Source of the DNA: Drechmeria coniospora
Lineage: Eukaryota; Ascomycota; Sordariomycetes; Hypocreales; Ophiocordycipitaceae
Direction: 5' to 3'
NCBI RefSeq assembly: GCF_001625195.1
Contig: NC_054390.1
Location: forward strand, 2,070,027-2,134,026
DNA: 64,000 nt
Shown: positions 43,026 through 54,970 of the stretch, piece by piece
Layout of the letters: each line of letters opens with the position of its first letter
Position numbering within the stretch: position 1 is the first letter of the stretch
The notes under the pieces: model-generated
Database searches by the model: none
Told to the model about the DNA's origin: nothing
What the model saw: only the letters and a program-made list of their open reading frames with translations
Position numbers and translations under genes: made by a program

Positions 43026-43196
43026 TGTTATAGTATCGGGCTTAGCCCGATATAGGAGAACGAAGGGAACCAAGGGACCTACTAGGAGGAACGCACACAA
43101 CTAGAAGCCCTAGTTATTAGGTAGTTTTCCCTCCTTTAAGTCTTTTAATAAACATTATTAAGAGTCCTAGAGCAGTCGCCTAGCGACTCCGTAACA
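43026..43196 (+). repeat. 3' LTR of G3
   Basis: 171 bp, ending CCGTAACA. It is almost identical to the 5' LTR, with a handful of transitions. Confidence 0.95.
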
Positions 43197-43201
43197 GCAT
43201 T

Positions 43202-43909
43202 CTTTTAAAGAAAGCACTCTATAGTCTTAGACAAGGACCTAAAGAGTAGTAAAATGTACTTTCCAAACTACTATATTAATTTGGATATAGTCCTCTTATA
43301 TCCGACCCGGCTGTCTACTATAATAGTACTACTAGTACCTATATAGTTAGCTATATTAACGACTGTCTGCTTATTGGGCCGAACCTTATGTATATTAATA
43401 AGTTAAAACAAAAACTATATAAGGTTTACCCAATTAAAGATTACAGGCAGGCTGCGTTCTTCTTAGGCGTACAGATTAGCCGAACGACTAAGGGTATTAC
43501 CTTTAGTCAAAAGGGGTATATCGAAGAAGTACTATTGCAATTTAGGCTAGCAGGGGCTAAAGCGGTAGTAATACCGTTACAGCTAGGTATACTTAAACAA
43601 GTTATAATAATACCTCTTCCTCCCTTACCCGCAACTAACTAATTGGTATACCAACAGATAGTTAGGACTCTAATGTACCTAATGCTATTAACCCGACTAG
43701 ATATAGCCTTTGCAATTTAATAGCTATCTCGGTATACGCATTAGGCTACTAGTCTATAACTATTAACCGGTAAGAACCTTCTTTAATATCTAAAAGGGAC
43801 TATAGACCTAGCTGTTTACTATTAGTCTAAGTCCCTAGTACCTAGCCTGTCTGGATTTTCAGACAGCAACTTTACAGGTAACTTAAATTCCTCTAAGTCT
43901 ACCTATAGG
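43202..43909 (+). pseudogene. C4 RT-RNase H remnant, part 2
   Basis: Continues at LKKALYSLRQGPK. The catalytic turn again reads I-N-D-C-L-L-I-G, followed by FFLGVQISRTTKGITFSQKGYIEE (longest open piece 43388-43642) and LTRLDIAFA. It is cut at ATAGG (43905-43909) by C5 and resumes at 51496. Confidence 0.9.
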
Positions 43910-44525
43910 TCTTGCAATTTAGGTGCGCAAGAGGAGGGGTAGTAGAAGTATATTGCACGGACCAGGGAATTAATCAAGCTATTAGTAATAGCATAAGGGG
44001 AACCAGTTAGTAACTGGATAAGAGTATAAACTTAGTAGTACCAAATTATGTAAACGAATGTAATATTTTTAAAAGGAGAAACTATTCTAAGGGAATAGCT
44101 ACTACCTTATATAGGTATAGAAGTATAGTAAAGACTATTCTAGCTTATTCTATAAGTAGGGTAAGCAATATTCCGGCTTATTCTAAGAAGTTCTAGCTTA
44201 TTCTATAAGTAGGGTAAGTAATATTCCGGCTTATTCTAAGGAGTTCTAGTACATTCTATAAGTAGGGTATAGAATATTCTAGAATATTCTAAAATATTCT
44301 AGAGCATTCTATACTATACCTAATTAGGTAAGTATCTTTAACAATAGTTTAGAGAAATAGTATATTGTATACTATTAGTTAGCTCTATATACTTACTTAT
44401 ACTCTTAGTATAGTATAGTATATCTACTAGTAGTAGTACTTCTAATAGTTACTACTAGTAGTAGTAATAATAGGATAGTATCCTATTTAGGTAGTCTTAC
44501 TAGTATAAATCCTAGTATTTTAATA
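43910..44525 (-). repeat. 3' LTR of C5 (Cop-C)
   Basis: 616 bp, TCTTGCAATTTAGG to TAGTATTTTAATA on the + strand. The heat-shock array at 44271-44310 has two of eight pentamers damaged; step-type clusters follow at about 44150-44250. Confidence 0.94.
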
Positions 44526-44559
44526 CCCCCTCTATTTAGCTAGTATAACTACTACTAAA

Positions 44560-46230
44560 TAGGGATCCCTTAGAGACCTAGTAGGCTAAGGTAGCGTTAG
44601 AAGAGATTAGCGGTAAGGGCCTTAGTTATCGGTAGGTATAGACTTAGTGTTTAGGTAACTAATTTTGGCCAGCCTATTGGTTGCTTCTTGCCGAATATAC
44701 TAGAACTTTAGCAGTATATGCTTTGTTTAGTTATACTAATTGGGATTGTTAGCGTTAGAGATAGATCTATTGTTATTGTATAAAAGTAGGATAGGTTTTT
44801 TAAGGCCTTTATCGATTTCTATAAATAGACCGTCTAGCTATTTAAGTTCCTGAATCGCTTCCAATAGGGTATCCGATTCTACCTCTATAGTAGAAAGAGT
44901 AATAGTACTAGCCCTTTTTAATTTCTAGTAGATTGGTCTACCTACTAGGGTAAAGAGGTACCTATAGGTAGACTTAGAAGAATTTAAGTTACCTGTAAAG
45001 TTGCTATCGGAATATCCTAATAGATTGGGTGTTGTTAACTTAGACTAATAGTATATAGCTAGGTCTATAGTTCCTTTTAGATATCGAAGAAGGTTCTTAC
45101 CGGCTAATAGTTATAGACTAGTAGCCTAATGCATATACTAAGATAGCTATTGGATTGCAAAGGCTATATTTGGTCGGGTTAGTAGTATAAGGTATATTAG
45201 AGTCCATACTATCTATTGGTATACTAGTTAGTCGGTTGCGGATAAGGGAGTAAGAGGCATTGCAGTAGCCTGCTTAAGTACTCCTAGCTGTAGCGGTATT
45301 ACTACTGCCTTAGACTCCTTTAACCTAAATCGGGATAGGGCTTCCTTAATATACCCTTTTTAACTAAGGGTAATACCTTTAGTTGTTCGACTAATCTGTA
45401 CGCCTAGGAAGAAGGCGGCCTATCCGCGGTCTTCGATTAGGTAAACCTTATGTAGTTATTGCTTTAACTTATTAATATATATAAGGTTTGGTCCAATAAG
45501 TAGGTAGTCGTTGATATAGCTAACTATATAAGTACTAGTAGTACTGTTATAGTAGATAGCCGGATTAGATATAAAAGGGCTATATCCGTATTGTTGTAGC
45601 AGTTTAGTAAGTGCCTCCTACTACTCTTTAGGTCCTTGTTTTAGGCTGTAGAGTGCCTTTTTCAAAAGGATGCCTTGTTTAACTACCGGATTATAGCCTA
45701 GCTTAGCTAGTAGCTTAGCTAAATTATTAGTCTTATTAAGACTAATAAATACTTCTAGTCCCTTGGGAATTTTAAGGTAATTGACTTTAGGTAGCTTACT
45801 GTTTAGGAAAGCACTAATAAAGTTAATCTGTTCGATATACTAGTTATTCTAGGTAGCTAGGGCCAGTAGTATCCTTTAAGTAGGTAGAATACTAGTAGTT
45901 GCAAAAGTCTCTATGTAATTAAGGCCTTCTATTTATATAAATCCCTTAGCTATTAGTTGTACCTTAAATTTAATAGGGTTATTCTGCTAATCCTTTTTGA
46001 CTTATAGTATAAGTTGGCTTTTTAAAAGTCGTCTGCTAGTTAGTATTTCTTAAAGGGGGATAAAATAGAACACCCCTGCCTAGATAAGCTGCTGGAATTC
46101 CAAGAATATAGTACTTATCTACTAGTCTTTATTGTCTAACTTAAGTACCTACTTCCAGCTAGTAGGCTTATTACTATCTGGTAGTTGCTTGGCCTTAGCT
46201 TAGTAGTATAGGTCCTAGATCCAATACGCT
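44560..46230 (-). pseudogene. C5 RT-RNase H remnant
   Basis: The reverse complement aligns with C1 5480-7122 throughout: RNase H C-terminal part near 44700, FFLGVQISR near 45400, catalytic turn near 45510, LKQGP near 45640, LVAKGF near 45950. Stops are frequent, and the frame is not open for more than short pieces. Confidence 0.87.
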
Positions 46231-46309
46231 AGGTTAAGATCCATTGGGTTAGGGTTGTCTTTTGGTTTTAGTGCATCTAGAAGAGAGGTATTTAGTAGAT
46301 CCTCTATTG

Positions 46310-46495
46310 GCTGGGCCAGGACCCCCTTTATTGTACTAGTCCTAGTAGGACTAGTTAGTCCGTTGGCTCCTTGCAACCTACTGGTCCTAGTAGGACTAGT
46401 AGGTCCGTTGGTTCCTTGCAACCTACTGGTCCTAGTAGGACTGGTAGGTCTACTAGTCCTAGTAGGACTAGTAGGTCCGTTGGCCCCCTTTGTCT
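46310..46495 (-). repeat. 45-bp coding repeat in C5
   Basis: About two RLQGANGPTSPTRTS-type units and one short RPTSPTRTS unit. The long reverse frame (46255-46536, Leu/Val-rich) is a shadow. Confidence 0.88.
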
Positions 46496-46649
46496 CCCTA
46501 GGTGTTAGGGGACTAAAGGTATTTTGCAAGATATAATCTTCTATCTTAATTTCCCCCTCTAACTTTAGTTCTTGAAGACTAGGACTTAGTAGTCGTTAAA
46601 GTCCTTAGGAAATAGGGCCTATACCTTCTAGGATTTTCAGGAAAGTAGT

Positions 46650-47591
46650 TCTTAAAATGAAAGGGGAATTACCTCTTGGAATAAAGGGGTAAAAATAGGA
46701 AGGGTGCGCAGTGGAAGTTCAGTTGCACGGACTATCCAAAATGGATATCAATCGAGGCTGTTAGTAACAGCAGGAAGTGCACTAGTTAGTAACTGGGCAG
46801 GGAATACAGATTTGAACAAGTCAAATAGTAGTGCCAAGGGACAATTCAGAAAAGAAAGACTATTGTGTTTCTTGTACTTGCTTGCGCGCGTACGTGTGTG
46901 TTTTCAGCGTGTGCATCTTGTGTGTGTGTGTGTACCTAACTATCTAAGAGTGTAGGAAAGGGAGGACCATTTTATACCTGAGAGGTAGTACCTCAATTAG
47001 TGCAATGTGCACGTGTTGGAATTCTGTCTGATTCCATACAATGCATCTCCGAACAATCTGCTTGCATTCAATGCAGCTCCAAATACTCTGGTTGAGTCAT
47101 ACTGCAAGTTGGTTGCAACTAGCAGGGTTGATCAGTATTAGGGTTCGGTCGCGACAGTACAGCAGTAGTGCTGCAGTAGTCGAGTGGGCCAGTAGTAGTA
47201 CTGCTGGCAAGCAACTGCTAGTTGCAGTTAGGTGGGTCCTCCCGCGCAACAGTAGTACTGTTAGCGGGCAACTACTAGTAGTAGTTGGGAGCGCGTCAAT
47301 TGACGGCCCGATCAATAATCTTGCTTGGTCGACCAAGTACCACTTTGCACGTAACGTGCGACAGTAGTAAATTGGCTGTGCAGTAGTACTGCCATCAATT
47401 GTACCAAGTCGGAGCGAGGAGAATTTGCATAGCAAGTGCAATTCGTTAACTCGATATACTACCTGTACGTGCAGTATAGTAGTAGTATATAGGCAAGCAG
47501 TAGTACTGCTGCCCGGTGTTGCAAATGGCAACACATAGGATAGTATCCTATTTGGGTAGTCTTACTAGTATAAATACCAGTAATTTTAACA
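46650..47591 (-). mobile_element. Solo Cop-A LTR (-) inside C5
   Basis: 942 bp, flanked by GTAGT (46645-46649 and 47592-47596). It is very well preserved and lies at the deepest nesting level (Hm, CB, C4, C5, this LTR), so it is among the latest insertions. Confidence 0.95.
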
Positions 47592-47596
47592 GTAGT

Positions 47597-48480
47597 TTTT
47601 GTAACTGCCCTCCTAGAAGGTATATATATAAGGTATATTTTTGAACCTAGCGTTGCTAGTAGCCTTGCTGGTTCTGTGCGTTATGCTAATTTAGTACTTT
47701 GAATCCGTTTCTGGTATGGGATTAGGACTTTACAGTAGGTACCAATAGCCTTATAGGCTGTAAGGTTTGGTGGTGTTTTTAGCCCTTGTAATTCCTACTT
47801 AAGCAATTGGTAGGGGCTTAAATCCCTATTGGTAATTGCAGTATAGTTAACTAGGTTGACTATAGTAGGAAGTATAGCAGACTAAAGGAAAAGTAGAAGG
47901 CCGGCCCAGATTATTGTTGCGCGTAGTCGGTCTAGAATAACTTATATAGACCGTTCGGTAAGTCCGTTTTGTTCGGGGGTATATAGGTAAGATGTATCGA
48001 ATAGTATTCCTTTAGTACCTAACTAGTCCTAAAGCAATATATTGATTTTAGGTCCTCTATTATAAAATAGCCTTTTTGGGTAACGGCTATAGTATATTTC
48101 TAGGCTTTAAAAGAAGTTCTTTATAGCCTAGAGAATAGTTAGTCCTTCCTTATTAGGTAAGATATATACCTAACGGAATTGGGATTTTCGATCGATAAGT
48201 ATTAGTCCAATGGATTTTCGGTCGTAGGATATAGGTTTAATCCTAAATATATCCCCTTCGATAGAATTAAGTATATAGTCTGGATCCTCGATTGGATCTT
48301 TTGACTGTTGTTTGGTAGATTTTGCCTGTATATAAGTAAGGTATTAAAAATCGGTAGCCTTAATAGATAAGAAGTTAGGCAGCCTGCTAGTAATTTTACT
48401 AGTCTTTTTTAAAAGTAGTAGACTAATATATCCTAATCGGATATACTAGATGCCTGCTTATTGCAATAGTCTTTGGTAAG
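47597..48480 (-). pseudogene. C5 integrase remnant
   Basis: The reverse complement shows the finger remnant near 48440, the INRKS strand near 48190, the QNGLTERS segment with the catalytic Glu near 47960-47985 and the NLTAYKAIG tail near 47740. It matches the other copies and contains stops. Confidence 0.84.
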
Positions 48481-48675
48481 ACTGGTTGCTGGATTCCGTA
48501 CTAGTAGTCGGAATAGCCTGTTCCTCGGTACTAATAGTAGGGACTACCAGTAGGTCTGTTGCCTCTATAGAGATTGGGTCCTCTATAGGGTCTTTGTATA
48601 GGGTAGCCTTAGTAAGGTCCCTTAATCTAGCCGAACTAGTAGTTGGGCTAGGATTTAGTCCTGGTATAGGTACTT

Positions 48676-48785
48676 AACTAGGTACCGACCTAGGTGTAGA
48701 TCTAGGCACCGGACTAGGTACCGATCTAGGTGCCGGACTAGGTACCGATCTAGGTGCCGGACTAGGCACCAATCTAGGTACCGTT
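48676..48785 (-). repeat. 12/24-bp coding repeat in C5
   Basis: Units around CTAGGTACCGAT and CTAGGTGCCGGA, encoding PRSV/PGT-like tetrapeptides upstream of integrase. It is the same type as in CB. Confidence 0.85.
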
Positions 48786-48949
48786 TAGTCTTCTGCCTCG
48801 TTGGTCTAGGAAGGTAGTTGCAAAGGAATTTCTACTATTATTCCGTAACTACTGTAGTAGCTAAAGTAGGCTAAGTCTAATTTGCTTAGATAGGGTATAT
48901 TTTGGCCTTTTTGTTATAAGAAGAAGCCGTACCTCTAGAAGTTAAGTAG

Positions 48950-50392
48950 ACTATATACTTATCGGTTTAAGTTATATAGGGATTCCTAAATAAGTATTCC
49001 CCCTAATCCGTAGTAGCGGATTCTACTAATAATATTAACTTCTATTTTCGGAATATATAGTACATCTTGTAGTACAAGAGTACTATAGGTTAGTGGATCG
49101 GTATTAATTAATACCGTAAATTCTGTATTTCTAATTCTACTAGGGTAGATTAGACTACCTCTAGTTGTAATTAGTTATACCTAGGATTTTGTAATTAGTC
49201 GGAAGGTTATAAACTTAGACCGATTATTTACCAAATAGTAAGTTAAGCCAGTATCGTAGAGTAGGCCTATATAGTATATATTAGCGTTAGTAACGTTATA
49301 TAGTATACCAATATTACCTAAGTTAGGTAATATTTCTAATTCTTCTGTATAGTTAGAATCGGTATCTAATTCCTAGTAGGAATAAGATAAATCCATATAG
49401 CCAGCGGCTAGACTATAGTTACTAACTAGGAAACTAATAGTATCCTTTGGTTAGTTAGTCGATTGGTTGGATTTCTTTTTATTAGTTTAGCTCGATTTAG
49501 TAAATTTCCCTTTCTTCTTTTTCTTAAGTACTTAGGATACCTTATGGCTAAATGTATTCGATCCAGTAGTACTAGAGTTTTAATTTTCTTCCAGAAGGTT
49601 AACTATAAGGTATTATAGACCTAGGGTATCTATTTTAAGTCCCAAGGCTTAGGAAGACTAAATAGTATTGCATTACATAGTAACCTATTATAGAAAAACA
49701 GGCTTAACTATTGCAAGGTATCAGTTAGCTTGATCCAGTAGATTAATTATTACTCCGGCTAGTTATAGCCTAGTAAGTTAACTATTAAATTCGGCGTTAA
49801 ATGCCTTAAGTATTCCTTTATACCTTTTAAATATAAGGGTATAATAAGCGTTATATAGGTTAGAGCGTTTAGCTTTATAACTTTTAGAGTATTGTTTTTT
49901 TAGTAATAGGAAAATATCTATTAGGTTTTTAATCCATACAATAGATACTAAAGTTTCTTTAGTATAGCTATCCTATAGTAGTATAAGCAGACGGGCTTAA
50001 TTTTTGCTTAAAAAGTTAGCTGCAATTAAAGGTTTATCTAGGAAACTTTCTAGATCTAGGGCTTAAAGTTAAATTAATAGGGATTACTCCTATAGCTTGT
50101 AATTCTTAGTGCCTTTAAGTTTTACGTATTCCGGGAATTAATAGACTTTTTTGTTTAACTAATAGCTAGAGTTAAAATCCTCTGTCTTTATAATAGTAGT
50201 ACTATTACTAAGATTGCTAAGAGTTAACTTAATTGTATTTAGTCGATCTTATATCTATAGAATAATAGTATTAAGTTATTACATAGATTGAGTATGTTAT
50301 TGTAAAAGTTTATTAATTTGCATTTACTGTACTAGTAGACGTTTTTTAATTTCCAATAGGTTAGTTCCCTAACCTTAATTAGTAGGATCTAT
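48950..50392 (-). pseudogene. C5 gag-protease remnant
   Basis: The start reads ATA at 50390-50392. The gag core lies near 50120-50160. The protease DTG region reads Y-D-T-G near 49250 (from CAGTATCGTA on the + strand) in a context LLYDTGLTYYLVNN. Stops break both parts. Confidence 0.76.
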
Positions 50393-50508
50393 TTTCTAGT
50401 TAGTAACTAAATTCCGATTTTGCCTTACCTACCTAGCTAGTAGTACTAGCAATAGGTCTTCTACTAGTAGTACTAGTAGGAGTTAAAGCTATAGTTAGGT
50501 AACTAATA

Positions 50509-50845
50509 GTTACTAGTAGTACTGGTAAGCAACGTACTAGTAGTACTAGTAGTTAAGGGAGCCGTTGTTTAGTAGTCGACTAGGGGTTACTAGTAGTACT
50601 AGTAGGTAACTTAGTAAGTTACAGAATTCAACTACAAGTTACTAGTAGTACTAGTATATAACTTAGTAAGTTGTAGAGGTCGATTCGAAGGTTACTAGTA
50701 GTACTAGTATATAACTTAGTAAGTTATAAAGGTCGATCCAAGATTACTAGTAGTACTAGTATGTAACTTAGTAAGTTATAAAGGTCGATCTAAGGTTACT
50801 AGTAGTACTGGTAGGCAGCTTAGTAAGCTGCAGAGATTGATCTAG
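50509..50845 (-). repeat. Leader tandem array of C5 (52-53 bp units)
   Basis: About six units of 52-53 bp. Each holds CTAGTAGTACTAG and TAACTTAGTAAGTTA, palindromes with TACTA on the element's sense strand. It is cognate to the CB leader array. Confidence 0.88.
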
Positions 50846-50865
50846 GGGGATTAATTATAGTCCTT

Positions 50866-50879
50866 CCGGGCTTATAACC
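50866..50879 (-). other. Primer-binding site of C5
   Basis: CCGGGCTTATAACC on the + strand next to the 5' LTR; same initiator-Met half-tRNA type as the Cop-A elements. Confidence 0.7.
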
Positions 50880-51495
50880 TCTTGCAATTTAGGTATGCAA
50901 GAGGAGGGGTAGTAGAAGTATATCGTACGGACTAGGGAATCAATTAAGCTATTAGTAACAGCATAAGGGGAACCAGTTAGTAACTGGATAAGAGTGCAAA
51001 CTTAGTAGTACTAAATTATATAAACAAATGCGATTTTTTTAAAAGGAGAAACTATTCTAAGGGAATAGCTACTACCTTATATAGGTATAGAAGTATAGTA
51101 AAGACTATTCCAGCTTATTCTATAAGTAGGGTAAGCAATATTCCGGCTTATTCCAAGAAGTTCTAGCTTATTCTATAAGTAGGGTAAGTAATATTCCGGC
51201 TTATTCCAAGGAGTTCTAGTACATTCTATAAGTAGGGTATAGAATATTCTAGAATATTCTAGAATGTTCTAGAGCATTCTGTACTATACCTAATTAGGTA
51301 AGTTTCTTTAATAACAGTTTAGAGAAATAGTATATTATATACTATTAGTTAGCTCTATATACTTACTTATACTCTTAGTATAGTATAGTATATCTGCCAG
51401 CAGTAGTACTTCTGATAGTTGCTACTGGTAGTAGCAATAATAGGATAGTATCCTATTTGGGTAGTCTTACTAGTATAAATCCTAGTATTTTAATA
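50880..51495 (-). repeat. 5' LTR of C5 (Cop-C)
   Basis: 616 bp. The heat-shock pentamer array at 51241-51280 keeps seven of eight perfect units, and step-type pentamers are at about 51115-51235. It differs from the 3' LTR mainly by transitions. Confidence 0.94.
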
Positions 51496-51930
51496 ATAGG
51501 TACCTCTTTACCCTAGTAGGTAGACCAATCTGCTAGAAGTTAAAAAGGGTAAGTACAATTACTCTTTTAACTATAGAGGTAGAATCCGATGCCCTACTGG
51601 AAGCAATTCGGGAACTTAAACTGCTAGATAGTCTATTTACAGAAATGGGTAAAAGTCTTCAAAAACCCATTCCACTTCTGTGCAATAATAATAGATCTAT
51701 CTCCAATGCTAATAACCCAAATTAGCACTCTTGTACCAAATACACCCTACTGAAGTTTTAGTACATTCGGCAAGAAGCAACCAGCAGCTTGGCTAAAATC
51801 AGCTATCTGGATACTAAGTTAATGCCTGCCGACGGTCTTACTAAGGCCCTTACTGCTAATCCCTTCCAACAATACCTTAGCCTATTAGGTCTTTAAAGGA
51901 TTCCTATTTAGTAGTACTCTTACTAGCTAA
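51496..51930 (+). pseudogene. C4 RNase H remnant, part 3
   Basis: Resumes at ATAGGTACCTC and gives YLFTLVGRPIC, the IEVESDALLEAI active-site segment, NNNRSISNANN and the C-terminal KYTLLKF.YIRQEATS region. It is followed by the purine tract 51929-51940. Confidence 0.88.
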
Positions 51931-51940
51931 ATAGAGGGGG

Positions 51941-52869
51941 TATTAAAATTACTAGTATTTATACTAGTAAGACTACCTAAATAGAATACTATCCTATATG
52001 TATTGCTACTTGCAATACCTAGCAGTAGTACTACTGCTTGCCTATATACTACTACCATACTATATATATAAGTAGTATATTGAGTTAATAAATTGCACTT
52101 ACTATACAAATTCTCCTTACCCCGACTTAGTATAACTAATAGTAGTACTACTACCCAGCCAATTTACTACTATCGCACGTTACGTACAAGTAGTACTTAG
52201 TCGACCAAGCAAGATTATTAATCGGGCCGTTAATTAACGCACTCTCAACTACTACTAGTAGTTGCCCGCCAACAGTACTACTATTGCGCGGAAGGACCTA
52301 CCTAACTGCAACTAGCAGTTGCTTGCTAGTAGTACTACTACTAGCCCGCTCGACTACTGCAGTACTACTGCTATACTGTTGCAACCGAACCCTAATACTA
52401 ATTAACCCTACTAGTTGCAACTAACTAGCAGTATAACTCAACTAGAGTATTTGGAGCTGCATTAAATACAAGCAGATTATTCGGAGATGCATTGGATGGA
52501 ATTAGATAGAATTCCAATATGTATATATTGCACTAATTAAGGTACTACCTCTTAGGTATAAAATAGTCCTCCCTTTCCTACACTCTTAGATAGTTAGGAA
52601 TAGAATATACATACAAGTACGCAATACGTATGCGTAAGTAAGTACAAGAAACACAATAGTCTTTCTTTTTAAATCGTCCCTTAGTACTACTATTTAACTT
52701 ATTTAAATCTGCATTTCTCGCCCAGTTACTAACTAGTATACTTCCTGCTGTTAACAACAGCCTTAATTAATATCTATTTTAGATAGTCCGTACAACTGAA
52801 CTTCTACTGTGCACCCTTCCTATTTTACCCCTTTTATTCTAAGAGTTAATTCCCCTTTTATTTTCAAGA
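51941..52869 (+). repeat. 3' LTR of C4
   Basis: 929 bp, TATTAAAATTAC (TG to TA) to TTTTCAAGA; next bases GATAC return to CB. Confidence 0.94.
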
Positions 52870-54222
52870 GATACTATTAGCCCTAGCTGCCTAAAGTAAC
52901 TAGTACGTTAAGCAAATTGATTTTATTAGTACCTTCCTAAACAGTAAGCTACCTAAAGTTAATTATCTTAAAATTCCCAAGGGACTAGAAGTATTTATTA
53001 ATCTTAATAAGAATAATAACTTAGCTAAGTTACTAGCTAAACTAGGCTATAACCCAGTAGTTAAATAAGGTATCCTTTTAAAAAAAGGCACTCTACGGCC
53101 TAAAACAAGGACCTAAAGAATAGTAGGAGGTACTAGCCAAACTACTATAACAATACAGATATAGCCCTCTTATATCTAATCCGGCTATCTACTATAATAA
53201 TACTACTAGTACTTATATAGTTAGCTATATCGACAATTGCTTACTTATTGGACCAGACCTTATATATATTAATAAGTTAAAACAATAACTATATAAGGTT
53301 TACCTAATTAAAGACTATAGGCAGGCTGCTTTCTTCCTAGGCGTATAGATTAGTTAAATAACTAAGGGTATTACTCTTAGTTAAAAAGGGTATATTAAGG
53401 AAGCCCTATCCCGATTTAGGCTAACGGAGGCTAAGGTAGTAGTAATCCTACTACAGCCAGGAGTACTTAAACAGGCTATTATAATACCCCTTCCTCCCTT
53501 ATCCGCTTAGCGACTAACTAACTAGTATACTAACAAATAGTAGGGACCCTAATATACCTTATACTATTAACCTAACTAAATATAGTCTTTGCAATACAAT
53601 AGTTATCTCAGTATATGTATTAGGCTACTAGCCTATAGCTATTAGCTAGTAAGAACCTCCTTTAATATCTAAAAGGAACTATAGACCTAGCTATTTACTA
53701 TTAGTCTAGGTCTAAGTCTTTAGTACCTAATTTATCTAGATTTTCTAATAGCGATTTTATAGGTAACTTAGATTCCTCTAAATTAACCTACAGGTACCTC
53801 TTTACCTTAGCAGGCAGACCTATCTGCTAGAAATCAAAAAGGACTAGTACTATTACTCTTTCTACTATAAAGGCAGAATCAGATACCCTATTGGAAGCTA
53901 TTTGGGAACTTAAATAACTAGATAGTCTATTAACTGAAATAGGCAAAGGTCTCCAAAAACCTATTCTACTATTATATAATAATAATAGATCTATCTCTAA
54001 TACCAATAACCCCAATTAGTATAACCAAACAAAGTATATATTGCTAAAGTTCCAGTACATTCGGTAAGAAGTAACTAACGGACTAGCTAAAATTAGCTAT
54101 CTAAATACTAAGTCTATACCTACCGATAGCCTTACTAAGGCTCTTACTACTAATCTCTTCTAATACTACCTTAGCCTACTAGGTCTCTAAGGAATCCCTA
54201 TTTAGCAGTAGTTATACTAGCT
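52870..54222 (+). pseudogene. CB RT-RNase H remnant, part 2
   Basis: Resumes the frame cut at 29459. The catalytic turn reads Y-I-D-N-C-L-L-I-G near 53225: here the second Asp is lost, whereas C1 and C4 lost the first. FFLGV near 53330, the AESDTLLEAI RNase H segment near 53870, and the YIRQE-like end near 54060 follow. Confidence 0.87.
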
Positions 54223-54234
54223 AAATAGAGGGGG

Positions 54235-54970
54235 TATTAAAATACTAGTATTTATACTAATAAGACTACCCTAATAGGATACTATCCTATTAGTACTAAT
54301 AGTAGTACTACTAGTACGAATACTATACTATACTGTAAGTATTAGTAAGTATATTACGTTAACTAATAGTATATAATATACTACTTCTCCAAACTATAAC
54401 TCGGAGCAATATATAGTAGTACTACTACTAACTAACTTACTACTGTAATATAACCTATATAGGTAGTAGTTAGTCGACCTTTAGAGCTAATTAATCGGAA
54501 TAATAATTATAGCTCTCCCAATTACTACTAGTACTTACCAGCCTATAATACTAACTTAGGCCGGACTACCTATTTATTATATAATAGAATTAGCTAAGCT
54601 AATAACTAAAACAATCCACTTAACCTTATAACGGAAGCAGTTAACTAAAGTATAACTAAAATAATTATCTAACTATATAATAGTTTTAGCTATTAAGCTA
54701 TAGTATAATAGCGCCTTTAATCTATAATAGAATCTCTAATTAAGCTATTATTAGGGATTATTCTATAGATATAAATAGTTATTCTTTTCCTATACTATAG
54801 CTAGAAGAAATAATTGCATTTATTTATATAATTTAGTACTACTAATTATATACTCTTGCCTAGTTACTAACTAGTACTCCTCTTATTACTATTACTAATA
54901 GTATAATTAATTTACTAGTCCGTACAATATACTTTTACTATCCCCTCCTCTAGTGCATTAATTATAAAGA
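54235..54970 (+). repeat. 3' LTR of CB
   Basis: 736 bp, preceded by AAATAGAGGGGG (54223-54234). It is heavily RIP-damaged relative to the 5' LTR. Confidence 0.94.

Larger units (their letters stand above)
35765..43196 (+). mobile_element. Ty3/Gypsy chromovirus G3 (Gyp-2)
   Basis: 7432 bp with 171-bp LTRs (35765-35935 and 43026-43196), flanked by GCATT (35760-35764 and 43197-43201). The layout is the same as Gyp-1: self-priming site, single gag-pol with chromodomain, opposite-strand cysteine-motif gene, A-rich tract, purine-rich stretch. LTR and protein sequences are clearly divergent, so it is a separate family sharing the accessory gene. Confidence 0.95.
43910..51495 (-). mobile_element. 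Copia element C5 (Cop-C), full length, minus strand
   Basis: 7586 bp with 616-bp LTRs (43910-44525 and 50880-51495), flanked by ATAGG (43905-43909 and 51496-51500). Internal order in the element's sense: primer site (50866-50879), leader array, gag, protease, 12-bp repeats, integrase, 45-bp repeats, RT-RNase H, purine tract (44526-44537). It carries a solo Cop-A LTR at 46650-47591. It is inserted in the RNase H region of C4, in a palindrome TACCTATAGGTA. Confidence 0.94.
29460..52869 (+). mobile_element. Copia element C4 (Cop-A) with nested insertions
   Basis: Flanked by GATAC (29455-29459 and 52870-52874), with 929-bp LTRs at both ends. It hosts LTR-D, a solo Cop-A LTR, Gypsy G3 and Copia C5. 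Removing them restores the order gag, protease, integrase, RT, RNase H of C1. It keeps the gag ATG and an intact protease D-T-G, so it is the least damaged Cop-A coding copy, though still riddled with stops. Confidence 0.94.
17710..54970 (+). mobile_element. Copia element CB (Cop-B) with nested insertions
   Basis: A full-length Copia element spread over 37 kb by later insertions and flanked by GTTAA (17705-17709 and 54971-54975). The LTRs are 736 bp each. The 5' LTR is split by G2 (18372-25405) and the RT region by C4 (29460-52869). After removing these, the order is LTR, primer site, leader array, gag, protease, 12-bp repeats, integrase, 45-bp-type repeats, RT-RNase H, purine tract, LTR. All coding parts are broken by RIP-type stops. 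Confidence 0.93.
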
